A stretch of 64,000 nucleotides of DNA from Azoarcus olearius (GCF_001682385.1 NZ_CP016210.1:2108001-2172000); one strand, 5' to 3'. Positions 33,304 to 41,391 are shown, counted from the stretch's first letter. Program-made: numbers and translations. Notes: generated by a model from the sequence alone, not told the origin.

Positions 33304-33723
33304 ATGCCCATCCTGCATTTTCATCTTGCCGAAGGGCAGTACACGGTGGAACAGCACGAGGCGCTGCTGGCGGAATCCAGCCGCTTCTTCGCCGAAGTGC
33401 TCGCCTGCCCGATCGACCGCGTGCGGGTATTCATCCAGCTGTACCGGCCGGAACTCGTGGCGGTGGGCGGTGTGCCGCTGTGCCGCGAGGACCGCCGGGC
33501 ACCGTACTTCAGCTTCATCGTCATGGAAGGGCGCTCGCTGGCGGATCGCCAGCGCCTGCTGACCGGCTTTACCGACATCGTCGAGCGGCTGCTCGGTGTT
33601 GACCGCGCGCTGGTGCGCGGCGGCATCGTGCCGGTGACGCCGGAGAACTGGGCCATCGGCGGCGTGCCGGGCAGTGTGATGCGGCAGGCGGAGGTTGCGG
33701 CGCGCGCCCGACAGGCGCCTTGA
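33304..33723 (+). CDS. Tautomerase superfamily protein, double-length (cis-CaaD-like)
   Basis: 139 residues with the catalytic N-terminal proline (MPILHFHLAEGQYT). Twice the length of 4-oxalocrotonate tautomerase and built as two beta-alpha-beta units, as in cis-3-chloroacrylate dehalogenase and MIF-like members; an Arg in LYRPELVAVGG and the acidic PENWAIGG near the C-terminus may match their active-site residues. Ten bases after the SDR gene and the last gene before the terminator. Role unknown; may isomerise a product of the second dioxygenase. Confidence 0.78.
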   Translation: MPILHFHLAEGQYTVEQHEALLAESSRFFAEVLACPIDRVRVFIQLYRPELVAVGGVPLCREDRRAPYFSFIVMEGRSLADRQRLLTGFTDIVERLLGVDRALVRGGIVPVTPENWAIGGVPGSVMRQAEVAARARQAP

Positions 33724-33790
33724 CACAACTGGCTTATCGACCGGCGGACGCTTCTCTCCCTCTCCTCTCACTGTGACCGTCGGTTTTCTG

Positions 33791-33823
33791 CCCATCCGGC
33801 TTTGGTGCCGGATGGGATTTTTT
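33791..33823 (+). terminator. Rho-independent terminator of the lower pathway
   Basis: CCCATCCGGC (33791-33800) pairs with GCCGGATGGG (33807-33816), loop TTTGGT, then ATTTTTTT. It closes the operon and can also serve the convergent NYN gene, which stops at 33835. Confidence 0.9.
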
Positions 33824-33834
33824 GCGTGGACGCG

Positions 33835-35343
33835 CTAGACGCTGGCGCCGTTGCGGATCCAGCGCACGATCGCGCCTTCGACCGTCTGATCGAGCACCAG
33901 CTGCTCGCGCAGACAGAGTGAGCGGATGTTGTTGGCGGTCTTCTTCGCGAGGTTTTCGGGCGCGTCGTCGTCCCGGCCGAAAACATGACTGCGGAACAGC
34001 AGGCCGCGCAACACCCAGGTGACGTCCGAGCGGGCGATGACGTAGCCGTCGGCGCGCATCTGGTCGCGCACGCGCTTGCCGGTCTCGTTGAGTTCGAACG
34101 CGGACGCGGCGACATCGCTGGCAATGTGCTGGAACAGCGCCTTGTAGGTTTGCGGGGGCAACAGCGGTGCGCCGGTGGCATCGTGGATCTGGGTTGCGAT
34201 CGGCAGCAGGTCGGTGTCGTTGCTCCAGGGCGTGGGGGCGGATTCCCGCTCGGCGCCGGTGCCGGGCGCATTGCCGTGGCGCGCGGGGTCGTAGCAGTGC
34301 CCGCCCGAGCCGCTCCAGTTGAAGCGCAGCGGCGACAAATCGAGGGATTCGATGAAGCGCCGGAACGAGCCCATGCCGTTCCAGTCCGCGGTGATGCCGG
34401 CGCTGCGGGTCATCAGCACCTGGGCGAGACGCGCGCAGGGCACCGGTTCCGGCGAGCGGGCCACCTCCTGCTTGATCAGTTCGGGCAGTTCCGCCAGACC
34501 GGCGGCGACGGGTTCCGGGTCCATTTTGGCGGGATGGTGGCGCTTGGGATCGAAGAGGACGCCGTCGCTGCGCCAGTCGGCCGACACCGCATCTGCCCCC
34601 CAGCTTTCGACCAGCTTGCGGAAACTGCCGTAGCCCGCCCACGACTCGGCATCGATGCCCCGCACCTGGGCAAGGATGGTGGCGGCGACGCGCGCGAGCG
34701 GCACCGCGCCGTCGGATTCGGCCAGCATGCGCAGGGTGACGGTGAGGGCACCTTGGGTAAGGTCCTGCTGGCTGGGGCGGGTGGGCGCCGGTTCCGGCGC
34801 GGTGGCGGGAGCGGCTTCTTCGGCGCGATAACCAAGCGCATCACGCACGAAGGTGTCGACATCGATCAGCAGATCCGCCGACGCGCGGTAGGCGGCCGAC
34901 GGAAAGCCAATGGCGAGCACGGTCGTCCTGCGGTCCCACCGCCGCAACTTGCGCAGCACCGGCGTGAAGTCCGCATCGGCCGAGAAGATGATGAATTCGT
35001 CGTAGTGGGCTTCGTGCTGCAGCAGGTCGATGGTGTCGAGCACCATGTGGATGTCGGTGCTGGTCTTGCCTTCGCTGGTAAGCGCCGGGCAATCGATGAT
35101 CTCGAACCCGGCCAGGTTGAACGACCAGCGAAAGCGCTGATAGGCCTGCGGATTAAGGTAGCAGCGCCGCACCAGCACCCGGCGCTTGGCATCAACCGGC
35201 GCATCGTCGGGCAGCCCCAGCGACGAGATCAGCCACTGCAACCAGTCCTGAGGCCGCTGGGCGAACAGATCGGCAAGTCTGGGATCGAGTTTGCGCAGAC
35301 CGGAATAGACGTTGTCGAAGTCGACGAAGAGAGCGCTCTTCAA
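33835..35343 (-). CDS. NYN-domain (PIN-like) protein with OST-HTH/LOTUS-type repeats
   Basis: 502 residues. The N-terminal NYN/LabA-type nuclease domain (about 1-165) has the acidic metal-binding residues in FVDFDN, TSTDIHMVLDTI and IFSADADFTPVLRKLR. The remainder holds at least two OST-HTH-like winged-helix units (about 195-265, 285-355: LARVAATILAQVRG... SFRKLVESWG; LAQVLMTRSAGITADW... SFRRFIESLD) and a third, weaker one. Such proteins are thought to be RNA-binding ribonucleases. Its start is 144 bp from the left prophage junction. Confidence 0.82.
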   Translation of the reverse strand: MKSALFVDFDNVYSGLRKLDPRLADLFAQRPQDWLQWLISSLGLPDDAPVDAKRRVLVRRCYLNPQAYQRFRWSFNLAGFEIIDCPALTSEGKTSTDIHMVLDTIDLLQHEAHYDEFIIFSADADFTPVLRKLRRWDRRTTVLAIGFPSAAYRASADLLIDVDTFVRDALGYRAEEAAPATAPEPAPTRPSQQDLTQGALTVTLRMLAESDGAVPLARVAATILAQVRGIDAESWAGYGSFRKLVESWGADAVSADWRSDGVLFDPKRHHPAKMDPEPVAAGLAELPELIKQEVARSPEPVPCARLAQVLMTRSAGITADWNGMGSFRRFIESLDLSPLRFNWSGSGGHCYDPARHGNAPGTGAERESAPTPWSNDTDLLPIATQIHDATGAPLLPPQTYKALFQHIASDVAASAFELNETGKRVRDQMRADGYVIARSDVTWVLRGLLFRSHVFGRDDDAPENLAKKTANNIRSLCLREQLVLDQTVEGAIVRWIRNGASV

Positions 35344-35409
35344 GATGTGGCCGCCGTTGAATCAGGGGCCGACAGCATAGCAGGCAGGAGTTCGGTGTCT
35401 GGTCGGCGG

Positions 35410-35862
35410 CTATGGGCGCTGATCCGAGAAGTGGGGTCGAGGGGAACTCTGACCGAGGAGCTGATCGAGTTCCGTGGCGTGATCCTGAAGTTTACATAAT
35501 ACAAACTGTTGTACCTGCGTTTCCAGCAACGGCGCGGCTTTGGCGGGCGAGGGTGCCAATAACAAATTGGCAGCGATGACGGCAGTAAATGACGCCGCCA
35601 TACTCAAGGTTTTTGCGGCTCTCTCCCACATCGCGCGGTGTTCTGGAACCTTCGCGCGGGTTGCCATGCAAGCTGCGAGGATTTCCGGTTTATCCAACAG
35701 AGCGGCCAGCCCTGCGGCCTGATCTTCATCCGGCGCGCGGTCGCCGTCTCTCCACCTGGACACGGTCGAGCGCGCCACTCCCAGCTTGGCGGCAAGTTCT
35801 GCGTCGTTCTTGACGATGCCTTTGTCGATGGCTTCGTCTAAGTATCGGCGTATCGGGATCAT
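35410..35862 (-). CDS. Filamentous-phage HTH regulator (DUF3693-like), tail supplied by the host
   Basis: 150 residues; N-terminal helix-turn-helix (NDAELAAKLGVARSTVSRWR, about residues 19-38) and a hydrophobic segment (SFTAVIAANLLLAPSP). Similar small regulators lie at the end of other filamentous prophages and repress Rep transcription. Divergent from the phage genes with GTTGCC palindromes between. The reading frame crosses the left junction (35487-35505), so the last 25 or so residues (from about QDHATELD) are chromosomal; in the circular phage the same frame would run RRAREWFRRH... to a stop after 20 codons. Confidence 0.75.
   Translation of the reverse strand: MIPIRRYLDEAIDKGIVKNDAELAAKLGVARSTVSRWRDGDRAPDEDQAAGLAALLDKPEILAACMATRAKVPEHRAMWERAAKTLSMAASFTAVIAANLLLAPSPAKAAPLLETQVQQFVLCKLQDHATELDQLLGQSSPRPHFSDQRP
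35487..35505. repeat. attL: left copy of the dif-type core
   Basis: GAAGTTTACATAATACAAA, identical to 42274-42292. It holds the XerD-arm-like AGTTTACATAA and a 6-bp centre TACAAA; identity stops exactly where the XerC arm begins. The arm that follows here (CTGTTGTACCT) is phage-derived and poor. Confidence 0.85.
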
Positions 35863-35907
35863 TCAGACCTCCTAGGCATTTCGGCACGACTCGCACGATA
35901 GATCGCA

Positions 35908-35969
35908 GTTGCCGGCTTGACAACAAGTTGCCATCGTGGCAACTTGCGAACCGTTGCCAGAACGGCAAC
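35908..35969. promoter_or_regulatory. GTTGCC operator cluster of the phage repressor
   Basis: CAAGTTGCCA (35924-35933) and TGGCAACTTG (35937-35946) form a perfect 10-bp inverted repeat around TCG. A second palindrome is GTTGCC (35953-35958) with GGCAAC (35964-35969). A half-site GTTGCC is at 35908. They lie between the repressor and the phage gene block, the expected operator position. From 35970 to 36134 I see no gene. Confidence 0.7.
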
Positions 35970-36134
35970 AAAACCCCCCGCCCCTAGGGGTAGGTGATTT
36001 GGGGGAGGGCTCGCAAGCGTGAAGGCCCGTCTAGTAATACGGGCCTGATTCGGTAGCGCTGCGCTTGCACTGCCGCGATCGATTCGACGGTAGCGCGGCG
36101 GTTCCAATTCAAACCAGTTTGGGAGAACTGAACC

Positions 36135-36329
36135 ATGAGCAAGCCTCAAGACGATCAACGCCCCCCGCACCTCCCGGCCGCGAAAGCGGTCGCGGGGGGC
36201 ATCAACTACAGCGTTCGTCAGCTGCGAATTCGGGTCGATGAGTTGCGCCGTGATGCGCAATGGCTCTCCGATCTCGCGGATGCGATTGAGCGTGAAGATC
36301 AGGATGCGCGCACGAGGGCCGCGAAATGA
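36135..36329 (+). CDS. Small phage protein, possible regulator
   Basis: 64 residues, charged and helical (NYSVRQLRIRVDELRRDAQWLSDLADAIERED). No family recognised. GGGAGAAC precedes the ATG. First gene of the rightward phage block; its stop overlaps the next start. May be a coiled-coil accessory to Rep or a small DNA-binding protein. Confidence 0.6.
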   Translation: MSKPQDDQRPPHLPAAKAVAGGINYSVRQLRIRVDELRRDAQWLSDLADAIEREDQDARTRAAK

Positions 36330-36481
36330 GTGCCTTTTTCTTCATGTTGGTGGCTTTGATTGTCGCGTTTGTCTGTGCTGAGGTCTTTGAAGAGCTCTCG
36401 CTGGGTGTCGGTATTGCAATGTTCGGGATGGCTGTCGGGTTGCTCGGCGTGGCGTCGGATATGGGTTGGTTGGCGTTATGA
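36326..36481 (+). CDS. Small membrane protein of the prophage
   Basis: 51 residues with two hydrophobic helices (FFFMLVALIVAFVCA and VGIAMFGMAVGLLGVA). Its ATG overlaps the previous stop and its TGA overlaps the rep start, so it is translationally coupled on both sides. Function unknown. Confidence 0.6.
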   Translation: MSAFFFMLVALIVAFVCAEVFEELSLGVGIAMFGMAVGLLGVASDMGWLAL

Positions 36482-37533
36482 GTACCGCCTTCATTGATTT
36501 CCTCGGCGTCACCTTTCACATGGACCCGAGTAACGTCAAAGCAACCATCGAGATTCTTTTGCGGGGCTGGCTCGGCGTTGAAACCCGGATCATCGAAACG
36601 GGCAAGGGCTGGAACGGGTATGCCCACCGCATGGACGTTGAAGGGGTCGGGCTTGTCGCTTTCGGCGGGAACAGCAATACGGTTCATATCGAATTGACGG
36701 GCGCCGGTTGTATGCAGGTCAAGTCGTGGGACGAGGTGGCTGATTCCCTTGATTTGCTCGAAGGCCGTATCACTCGTCTTGATTTGGCTGTGGATGACTT
36801 CGACGGTCAGTACTACAGCATCGATTGGTGCAAACAGCAGTACAGCGACGGCGGCTTTAAGCCGAAGCGCGGCCCGGAGCCGAAGGCGCATCTGTGGGAT
36901 GACATGGGTTCCGGGAAGGGCAAGACGTTTTATGTTGGGAGCCGTGAATCGGGTCGGCTTTTTCGCGGGTACGAGAAGGGGAAAGAGCAGGGCGACCCGG
37001 ATTCGAATTGGTTTCGGTTGGAAGTCGAAACGCGCAACCGCAACCGAGAACCTATTCCGACCGACGCTATCAGGGACCCCGGGCCGTACTTCGCGGGTGC
37101 TTATGCCTGTCTCGAACATCATGACCTCGAACAGCGCCAGATTAAGACCGTCCGCCACGTCGCGGAGGCGCATATCCGTCGTACCGTCGAACACGCTCGT
37201 AAGCAGGCGGGCAGGGCAGTGCATGCGCTGCTGACCCTTGGGCACTCGGTCGAAGAAGCCCTAGCGGCTATTCACGTTCCTCAGCTACCGAAAAAGCTGG
37301 TGGCACCGATTCGGGCCTTTCTTGCGCTGGACGAGTCCGAACGTACCTATACCGAAGTCATCGCCCCTGCATGGGCGAGGCCCGCGACGGGCGACGAAAT
37401 CGAAGAGCTTTACCTCGCGATGCGCCTGCAGCGCGCCCCTTTCCAAGTCGGCTTTGGCACCAACGGCCGAATCACCCGAAGCGACGCAGCCGCACCGCCT
37501 TGGGTTCCTAACCTTGCGGCCACCGGAGTATGA
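36478..37533 (+). CDS. Phage replication initiation protein (Rep, RstA/gpII-like)
   Basis: 351 residues of the replication-initiation-factor family that starts rolling-circle replication of filamentous phage. Conserved patches: TRLDLAVDDFDG (about 99-110), WRLEVETRNR-like FRLEVETRNRNR (about 180-191) and KTFYVGSRESGR. The start is the ATG at 36478, coupled to the upstream gene. Confidence 0.85.
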   Translation: MSTAFIDFLGVTFHMDPSNVKATIEILLRGWLGVETRIIETGKGWNGYAHRMDVEGVGLVAFGGNSNTVHIELTGAGCMQVKSWDEVADSLDLLEGRITRLDLAVDDFDGQYYSIDWCKQQYSDGGFKPKRGPEPKAHLWDDMGSGKGKTFYVGSRESGRLFRGYEKGKEQGDPDSNWFRLEVETRNRNREPIPTDAIRDPGPYFAGAYACLEHHDLEQRQIKTVRHVAEAHIRRTVEHARKQAGRAVHALLTLGHSVEEALAAIHVPQLPKKLVAPIRAFLALDESERTYTEVIAPAWARPATGDEIEELYLAMRLQRAPFQVGFGTNGRITRSDAAAPPWVPNLAATGV

Positions 37534-37536
37534 CAA

Positions 37537-37809
37537 ATGCGCCTTCCTTTCGAACTCATGTCCTACAAGATCATTAGCGGCAAACAGGACCGTACCAAGA
37601 AATACACCATCGCCGAGGGCATCGTCACGCTGCCGGATGGTAACCGGACCTACACCGAAGCGTTCCTCCAAGGCGAATTGCATTACCAGCCCGGTCCCTA
37701 CGCCATGGAACTCGATATCCGCGTCAATCGGGAGCGTCGGATCGTGGCGGAAGTCCGTTCGATCCTGCCGGTGAAAGTCGCGGAGAAGTCCGCCCCGCAA
37801 GCCGCCTGA
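37537..37809 (+). CDS. Phage single-stranded DNA-binding protein (gpV-like)
   Basis: 90 residues, directly after rep by 3 bp, in the gpV position. Sequence KIISGKQDRTKKYTIAEGIV and TYTEAFLQGELHYQPGPYAM suggests a small OB-type ssDNA-binding protein. It coats progeny single strands and halts second-strand synthesis. Assigned by position, size and weak similarity. Confidence 0.7.
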   Translation: MRLPFELMSYKIISGKQDRTKKYTIAEGIVTLPDGNRTYTEAFLQGELHYQPGPYAMELDIRVNRERRIVAEVRSILPVKVAEKSAPQAA

Positions 37810-37917
37810 TTCGGGGCCGGCGGCGGCACGCGGTGCCGACGACGGCCAACCAATCCGGTCGCGACGGGGCTGGCCCGACCATCGCGCCCCCTTTCCTTGG
37901 GCCTTCGGAGAAACACC

Positions 37918-38142
37918 ATGCTGCACAGCACTCGCAATATCTGCCGCAAGTACGGCGCCCGCATCGCTGCCGTTCCGGCTGTTCTCGGTGTTGCCATGGG
38001 CAACGCCTTCGCGGAAGTTCCGGCGGGCGTCACGACCGCGCTTACCGATGCCAAGGCTGATGCGCTGACCATCGCCGGGCTGGCGTTTGCGATCCTGATC
38101 GCGATCGTCGGTTTCGCTTGGATGCGTCGGGCGGTCAAGTAA
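37918..38142 (+). CDS. Major coat protein pVIII
   Basis: 74-residue precursor. Signal peptide about 1-32 ending GNAFA, then a mature protein of about 42 residues: an acidic amphipathic stretch (EVPAGVTTALTDAKADA), one membrane helix (LTIAGLAFAILIAIVGFAW) and a basic DNA-facing end (MRRAVK). This is the classic pVIII plan. CGGAGAAAC before the ATG at 37918. Confidence 0.9.
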   Translation: MLHSTRNICRKYGARIAAVPAVLGVAMGNAFAEVPAGVTTALTDAKADALTIAGLAFAILIAIVGFAWMRRAVK

Positions 38143-38146
38143 CACG

Positions 38147-38458
38147 ATGGGCGCCCGCCTCGACGGTATCTGCTACAGCAGCGCCACCGATGCGGCGTCT
38201 GTCATGTGGTCCGGGGTGGCTCCGGTTGTTACGCCGGGGTCACCCCCTTTTATTACGACGGTGGAATTCGACACGGCTTGGCAGCTGGTCACTCGTCAGG
38301 GGGTGGCTGTCGTTCAGGTCCAACCGGTCCCGGATGTTTCTTTTCTCGCCTGCGATCCAGCTTCGGTTGTTCGGGACGGGATGGAGTTGGGCGGCATGGT
38401 CGGTTTGGTCTGGCTCACGGTCTGGACATTCGTTGCACTGCGGAGGGCTGCTCGATGA
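38147..38458 (+). CDS. Small phage protein upstream of the minor coat genes
   Basis: 103 residues with a C-terminal hydrophobic helix (LGGMVGLVWLTVWTFVALRR) and paired cysteines (GICYS, LACDP). Position after pVIII and before pIII matches small structural or assembly proteins in Ralstonia and Xanthomonas filamentous phages. Its TGA overlaps the next ATG. Confidence 0.65.
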   Translation: MGARLDGICYSSATDAASVMWSGVAPVVTPGSPPFITTVEFDTAWQLVTRQGVAVVQVQPVPDVSFLACDPASVVRDGMELGGMVGLVWLTVWTFVALRRAAR

Positions 38459-38538
38459 GCTCTTTCGTCGATCCTTTCTTCTGGCTTGGCTTCGCCTCGG
38501 TGGCTGGGGCCTGCTGGATTCTTTCTAACAGGATGTGA
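38455..38538 (+). CDS. Tiny inner-membrane phage protein (pVII/pIX-like)
   Basis: 27 residues, nearly all one hydrophobic helix (FFWLGFASVAGACWIL), ATG overlapping the upstream stop and TGA overlapping the pIII start. Size and position fit the minor tip proteins pVII or pIX. Confidence 0.65.
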   Translation: MSSFVDPFFWLGFASVAGACWILSNRM

Positions 38539-40028
38539 CTGTGCGGGCGGTCGTTTATCTGTTGCTAGGGTGGATGCTCGGCGCCACGTTGGTGCTCTGG
38601 TCTGCTTCTGCTTCTGCGGTGGCGTTCGGGGCGCCTCAGTCTCTCGCTCCGACTGTGACAAACGGGAGTGCGACGGCGGGCGCTCTAGGTCCGTTTCTTG
38701 AGCAGCCGTGGCGGCCAGGCGATCCTGCGAATTTCGGTGGGGTTGATCGTACGGGTTCTAGCGGGTTCAAGCTCGGTGGTATAGAGATTCCGATCAATTC
38801 GAAAAGTCAGATGACGGCCGGCAAGATTGCTAAGGGCGCCGTGGGCGTCGCCAAGGCGTTGGGGCCAGGCGTTGTTTCTGCGATTGTCATCGATCTGGTT
38901 TGGGACGAAGTTTCGAAACGTTGGTTGGTGCCGCAAGAGGCGGACGCGGACAAGAAATACGATCTCGCCTTTACGGGCGTTGGAACCATCTCGGAGACGG
39001 ATAAGTACCAGCGCGCTTTGCGGGATTACACGGTTGCGCGGCTTACCGGAACGGTGATTTCAGTCGATAACGTCAATGAGCAGACGGCAACGATTACCGC
39101 GATGGTTTCGGGTCCGGGGCCGACTCTCTATTCATCTCTGAACGGGGTGAATTACACATGGACCTCGCAGGTGTCCGGCCCTACGCCTGCTGGCGCTTTT
39201 TGTGGGGCGAGGACGTCGGGGTCCGCTCCTGCGCCGTCCTGTTCTGTGACGGCGGTATTTACGCGATCGCCGGACCCTTACACGATATCGGTCGGGGTCG
39301 GTACGAACTGGTCCTCTGGCGATTTGAGTTGTCCTGCAGGCTATATCCGGTCTCAAGGCACGTGCATTCCGGAGACGCGCACGGCGACGGACTCGGAGAT
39401 TGAAACGTCGATTCGGGACGGTCTGCTATCGACGCCGCAGGGCGCTCCTGACGTTGCTCGGAGGACGTGGGACGGGGGCGGCGTGATCGAGGAGACAGCC
39501 CCGGTTGCTTCGGGTCCCGCATCCGTACCGGGTCCATCCACGACCACCACGAATTCGTCTCCGTCCGGTGTCACGACGGTTGTCAATAACACGACATACA
39601 ACATTACCTACAGCCAGAACACGGTAACGATCACTCAGACGGATACGCAGACGAAGACGAATCCGGACGGCTCGACCGAGACCACGACGACGACGACGGC
39701 GCCAGCGCCGGGTCAGGTTCCGGCGGAGCCGGAAGAGGAAAAGAATCCTTGCGAGGAAAATCCGGACGCGTCTGCTTGTGAAGAGCTTGGCGATCCGCAA
39801 GACGATGCGGAGTTGGGCAGTGACGAGCGGGAAGTTTCGTGGTCGCAAGAGGGCGGTGCAAGCGGAAGCTGTCCGTCTCCAAAGACGTTTTCACACGCGG
39901 GTCAGACCTTCACTTTGACTTGGGACCCGGTTTGCCAGCTGGCTACCTCAATGCGGCCTATCGTTCTTATTCTCGCCTCTCTCGGTGCTTTGCTGTTCAT
40001 CTTCTACGTTTCGGGGAAAGCCTCATGA
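38535..40028 (+). CDS. Minor coat/adsorption protein pIII
   Basis: 497 residues from a GTG start. Signal peptide at about 1-30 (LLLGWMLGATLVLWSASASA), several hundred residues of beta-rich, low-complexity sequence with long Thr/Ser runs (TETTTTTTAPAPG and TTTTNSSPSG), an acidic patch, Cys pairs, and a C-terminal membrane anchor (PIVLILASLGALLFIFYV) before a basic end. This is the layout of pIII, which binds the host pilus and TolA and ends assembly. Confidence 0.82.
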   Translation: MTVRAVVYLLLGWMLGATLVLWSASASAVAFGAPQSLAPTVTNGSATAGALGPFLEQPWRPGDPANFGGVDRTGSSGFKLGGIEIPINSKSQMTAGKIAKGAVGVAKALGPGVVSAIVIDLVWDEVSKRWLVPQEADADKKYDLAFTGVGTISETDKYQRALRDYTVARLTGTVISVDNVNEQTATITAMVSGPGPTLYSSLNGVNYTWTSQVSGPTPAGAFCGARTSGSAPAPSCSVTAVFTRSPDPYTISVGVGTNWSSGDLSCPAGYIRSQGTCIPETRTATDSEIETSIRDGLLSTPQGAPDVARRTWDGGGVIEETAPVASGPASVPGPSTTTTNSSPSGVTTVVNNTTYNITYSQNTVTITQTDTQTKTNPDGSTETTTTTTAPAPGQVPAEPEEEKNPCEENPDASACEELGDPQDDAELGSDEREVSWSQEGGASGSCPSPKTFSHAGQTFTLTWDPVCQLATSMRPIVLILASLGALLFIFYVSGKAS

Positions 40029-40300
40029 GTTGGGCTTCATTCATCAGTGCGGGTGTTGGCATTTGGGCCAAAAAAGCCGCCGTGTCTCTCGGGGTGGGGT
40101 TCGTTACCTTCGTGGGTTTTCAGGCCGTCAAGGATCAGCTCTCGAACCTGATTCAAAACGCGTGGGGTGGCCTTCCCGGCGACGTGTATGCAGTCCTCGC
40201 CCTCGGGGGATTTGTCGATGGCGTCGGCATCTGGCTCGGCGCCGTTACTACCGCGATATCGCTGGTTACCATTAAGCGCCTCGGAGTTTTGCAGTCATGA
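40025..40300 (+). CDS. Minor coat protein pVI-like (DUF2523)
   Basis: 91 residues, hydrophobic with three membrane stretches (WAKKAAVSLGVGFVTFVG, VLALGGFVDGVGIWLG, AVTTAISLVTI). DUF2523-type protein normally between pIII and Zot; partner of pIII at the virion end. Overlaps both neighbours by 4 bp. Confidence 0.82.
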   Translation: MSWASFISAGVGIWAKKAAVSLGVGFVTFVGFQAVKDQLSNLIQNAWGGLPGDVYAVLALGGFVDGVGIWLGAVTTAISLVTIKRLGVLQS

Positions 40301-41391
40301 TCACGCTCATTACCGGGACTCCCGGCGCGGGCAAGACGGCGTACGCCATTGCCCAGCTTTATGAGTTCGTCCAATCCGAGAAGGCGAGGGCTGAGCGCAC
40401 TGGCGAGCCGCCTCGGCCGGTGTTCGTCATGGGGGTTCCGGACCTGATGATCGAGCACGAGGTCGCTCCTCCCGTGTCTCAGTGGGCTACGCTTGTGCCT
40501 TCGGAGGAGGACCCGGAGCTTGAGGAGGCGGTTTTCACCTTCCCGGATGGCGCGTTGGTTTTCATAGACGAGGCCCAGAAGGTCTATCGCCCTCGGGCCT
40601 CGGGCAGCAAGGTTCCGCCGCACGTGGCCGCTTTCGAAAAGCACCGTCACAAGGGTTTGGATTTCTGGCTTGTCACCCAGTCGGAGACTCTGATCGATAA
40701 GAATGTCCGCGAGCTAGTCGGGAAGCATATTCATCTTCGTTCGATGTGGTCGGGTCGCAAGCTCTACGAGTGGCCGGAAACCACGGATGCTAGCAGCCGG
40801 ACCAACAGGGACGCCGCGACGACTCGCAGTTACAAACTCCCGAAGCACGTGTTCGGCCTCTATAAGTCGGCTTCGCTTCACGTCAAGCAGTCTCGGCGGA
40901 TGCCTTGGCAGCTGGGATTGGTCGTCGGAGCTTTGGGCCTTGTCGCGTGGCTGGGGTCGAATGCCTATAGCCGCGTCACGGATGCGATCGGTGGTAATGT
41001 CGCGCCCCCGCAGGTCGAGCAGTACCCGAAGGCGAAAAGCCAAGAGTCGTCATCGGTGACACGTTCGACGGTGCAAGGCACCGGGGTAGGGGCCGTCACG
41101 CCGGCGGACTTCGAGCCGAGGATTCGCACTCGCCCGGAAACGGCACCGATCTATGATCCGATCAGACAGGTGAAGGCAATGCCCGTCGTGGCCGGCTGCG
41201 TTTCGATGCGTGATCAGTGCAAGTGCTACACCCAGCAGGGCACCGATGCGTTTATCGAGCCGGCAGCATGCAGGGAGTTGATCCGTAACCCGCCCTTCAA
41301 CCCTTGGCACGATCCCGGACATTCGACGGCCACGGCGCCGGGCACGCCGGCGGGGCCGTCGAATGCGTCTCTCCTTGCTGCTGTCGAATGA
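40297..41391 (+). CDS. zot: Zonular occludens toxin-like assembly ATPase (pI/Zot)
   Basis: 364 residues; inner-membrane motor for filamentous phage assembly. Walker A GTPGAGKT (residues 7-14), Walker B LVFIDEAQ (about 87-94), a membrane helix near 205-225 (LGLVVGALGLVAWLG) and a periplasmic C-terminal part with two Cys-containing stretches. Last structural gene of the block. Confidence 0.93.
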   Translation: MITLITGTPGAGKTAYAIAQLYEFVQSEKARAERTGEPPRPVFVMGVPDLMIEHEVAPPVSQWATLVPSEEDPELEEAVFTFPDGALVFIDEAQKVYRPRASGSKVPPHVAAFEKHRHKGLDFWLVTQSETLIDKNVRELVGKHIHLRSMWSGRKLYEWPETTDASSRTNRDAATTRSYKLPKHVFGLYKSASLHVKQSRRMPWQLGLVVGALGLVAWLGSNAYSRVTDAIGGNVAPPQVEQYPKAKSQESSSVTRSTVQGTGVGAVTPADFEPRIRTRPETAPIYDPIRQVKAMPVVAGCVSMRDQCKCYTQQGTDAFIEPAACRELIRNPPFNPWHDPGHSTATAPGTPAGPSNASLLAAVE

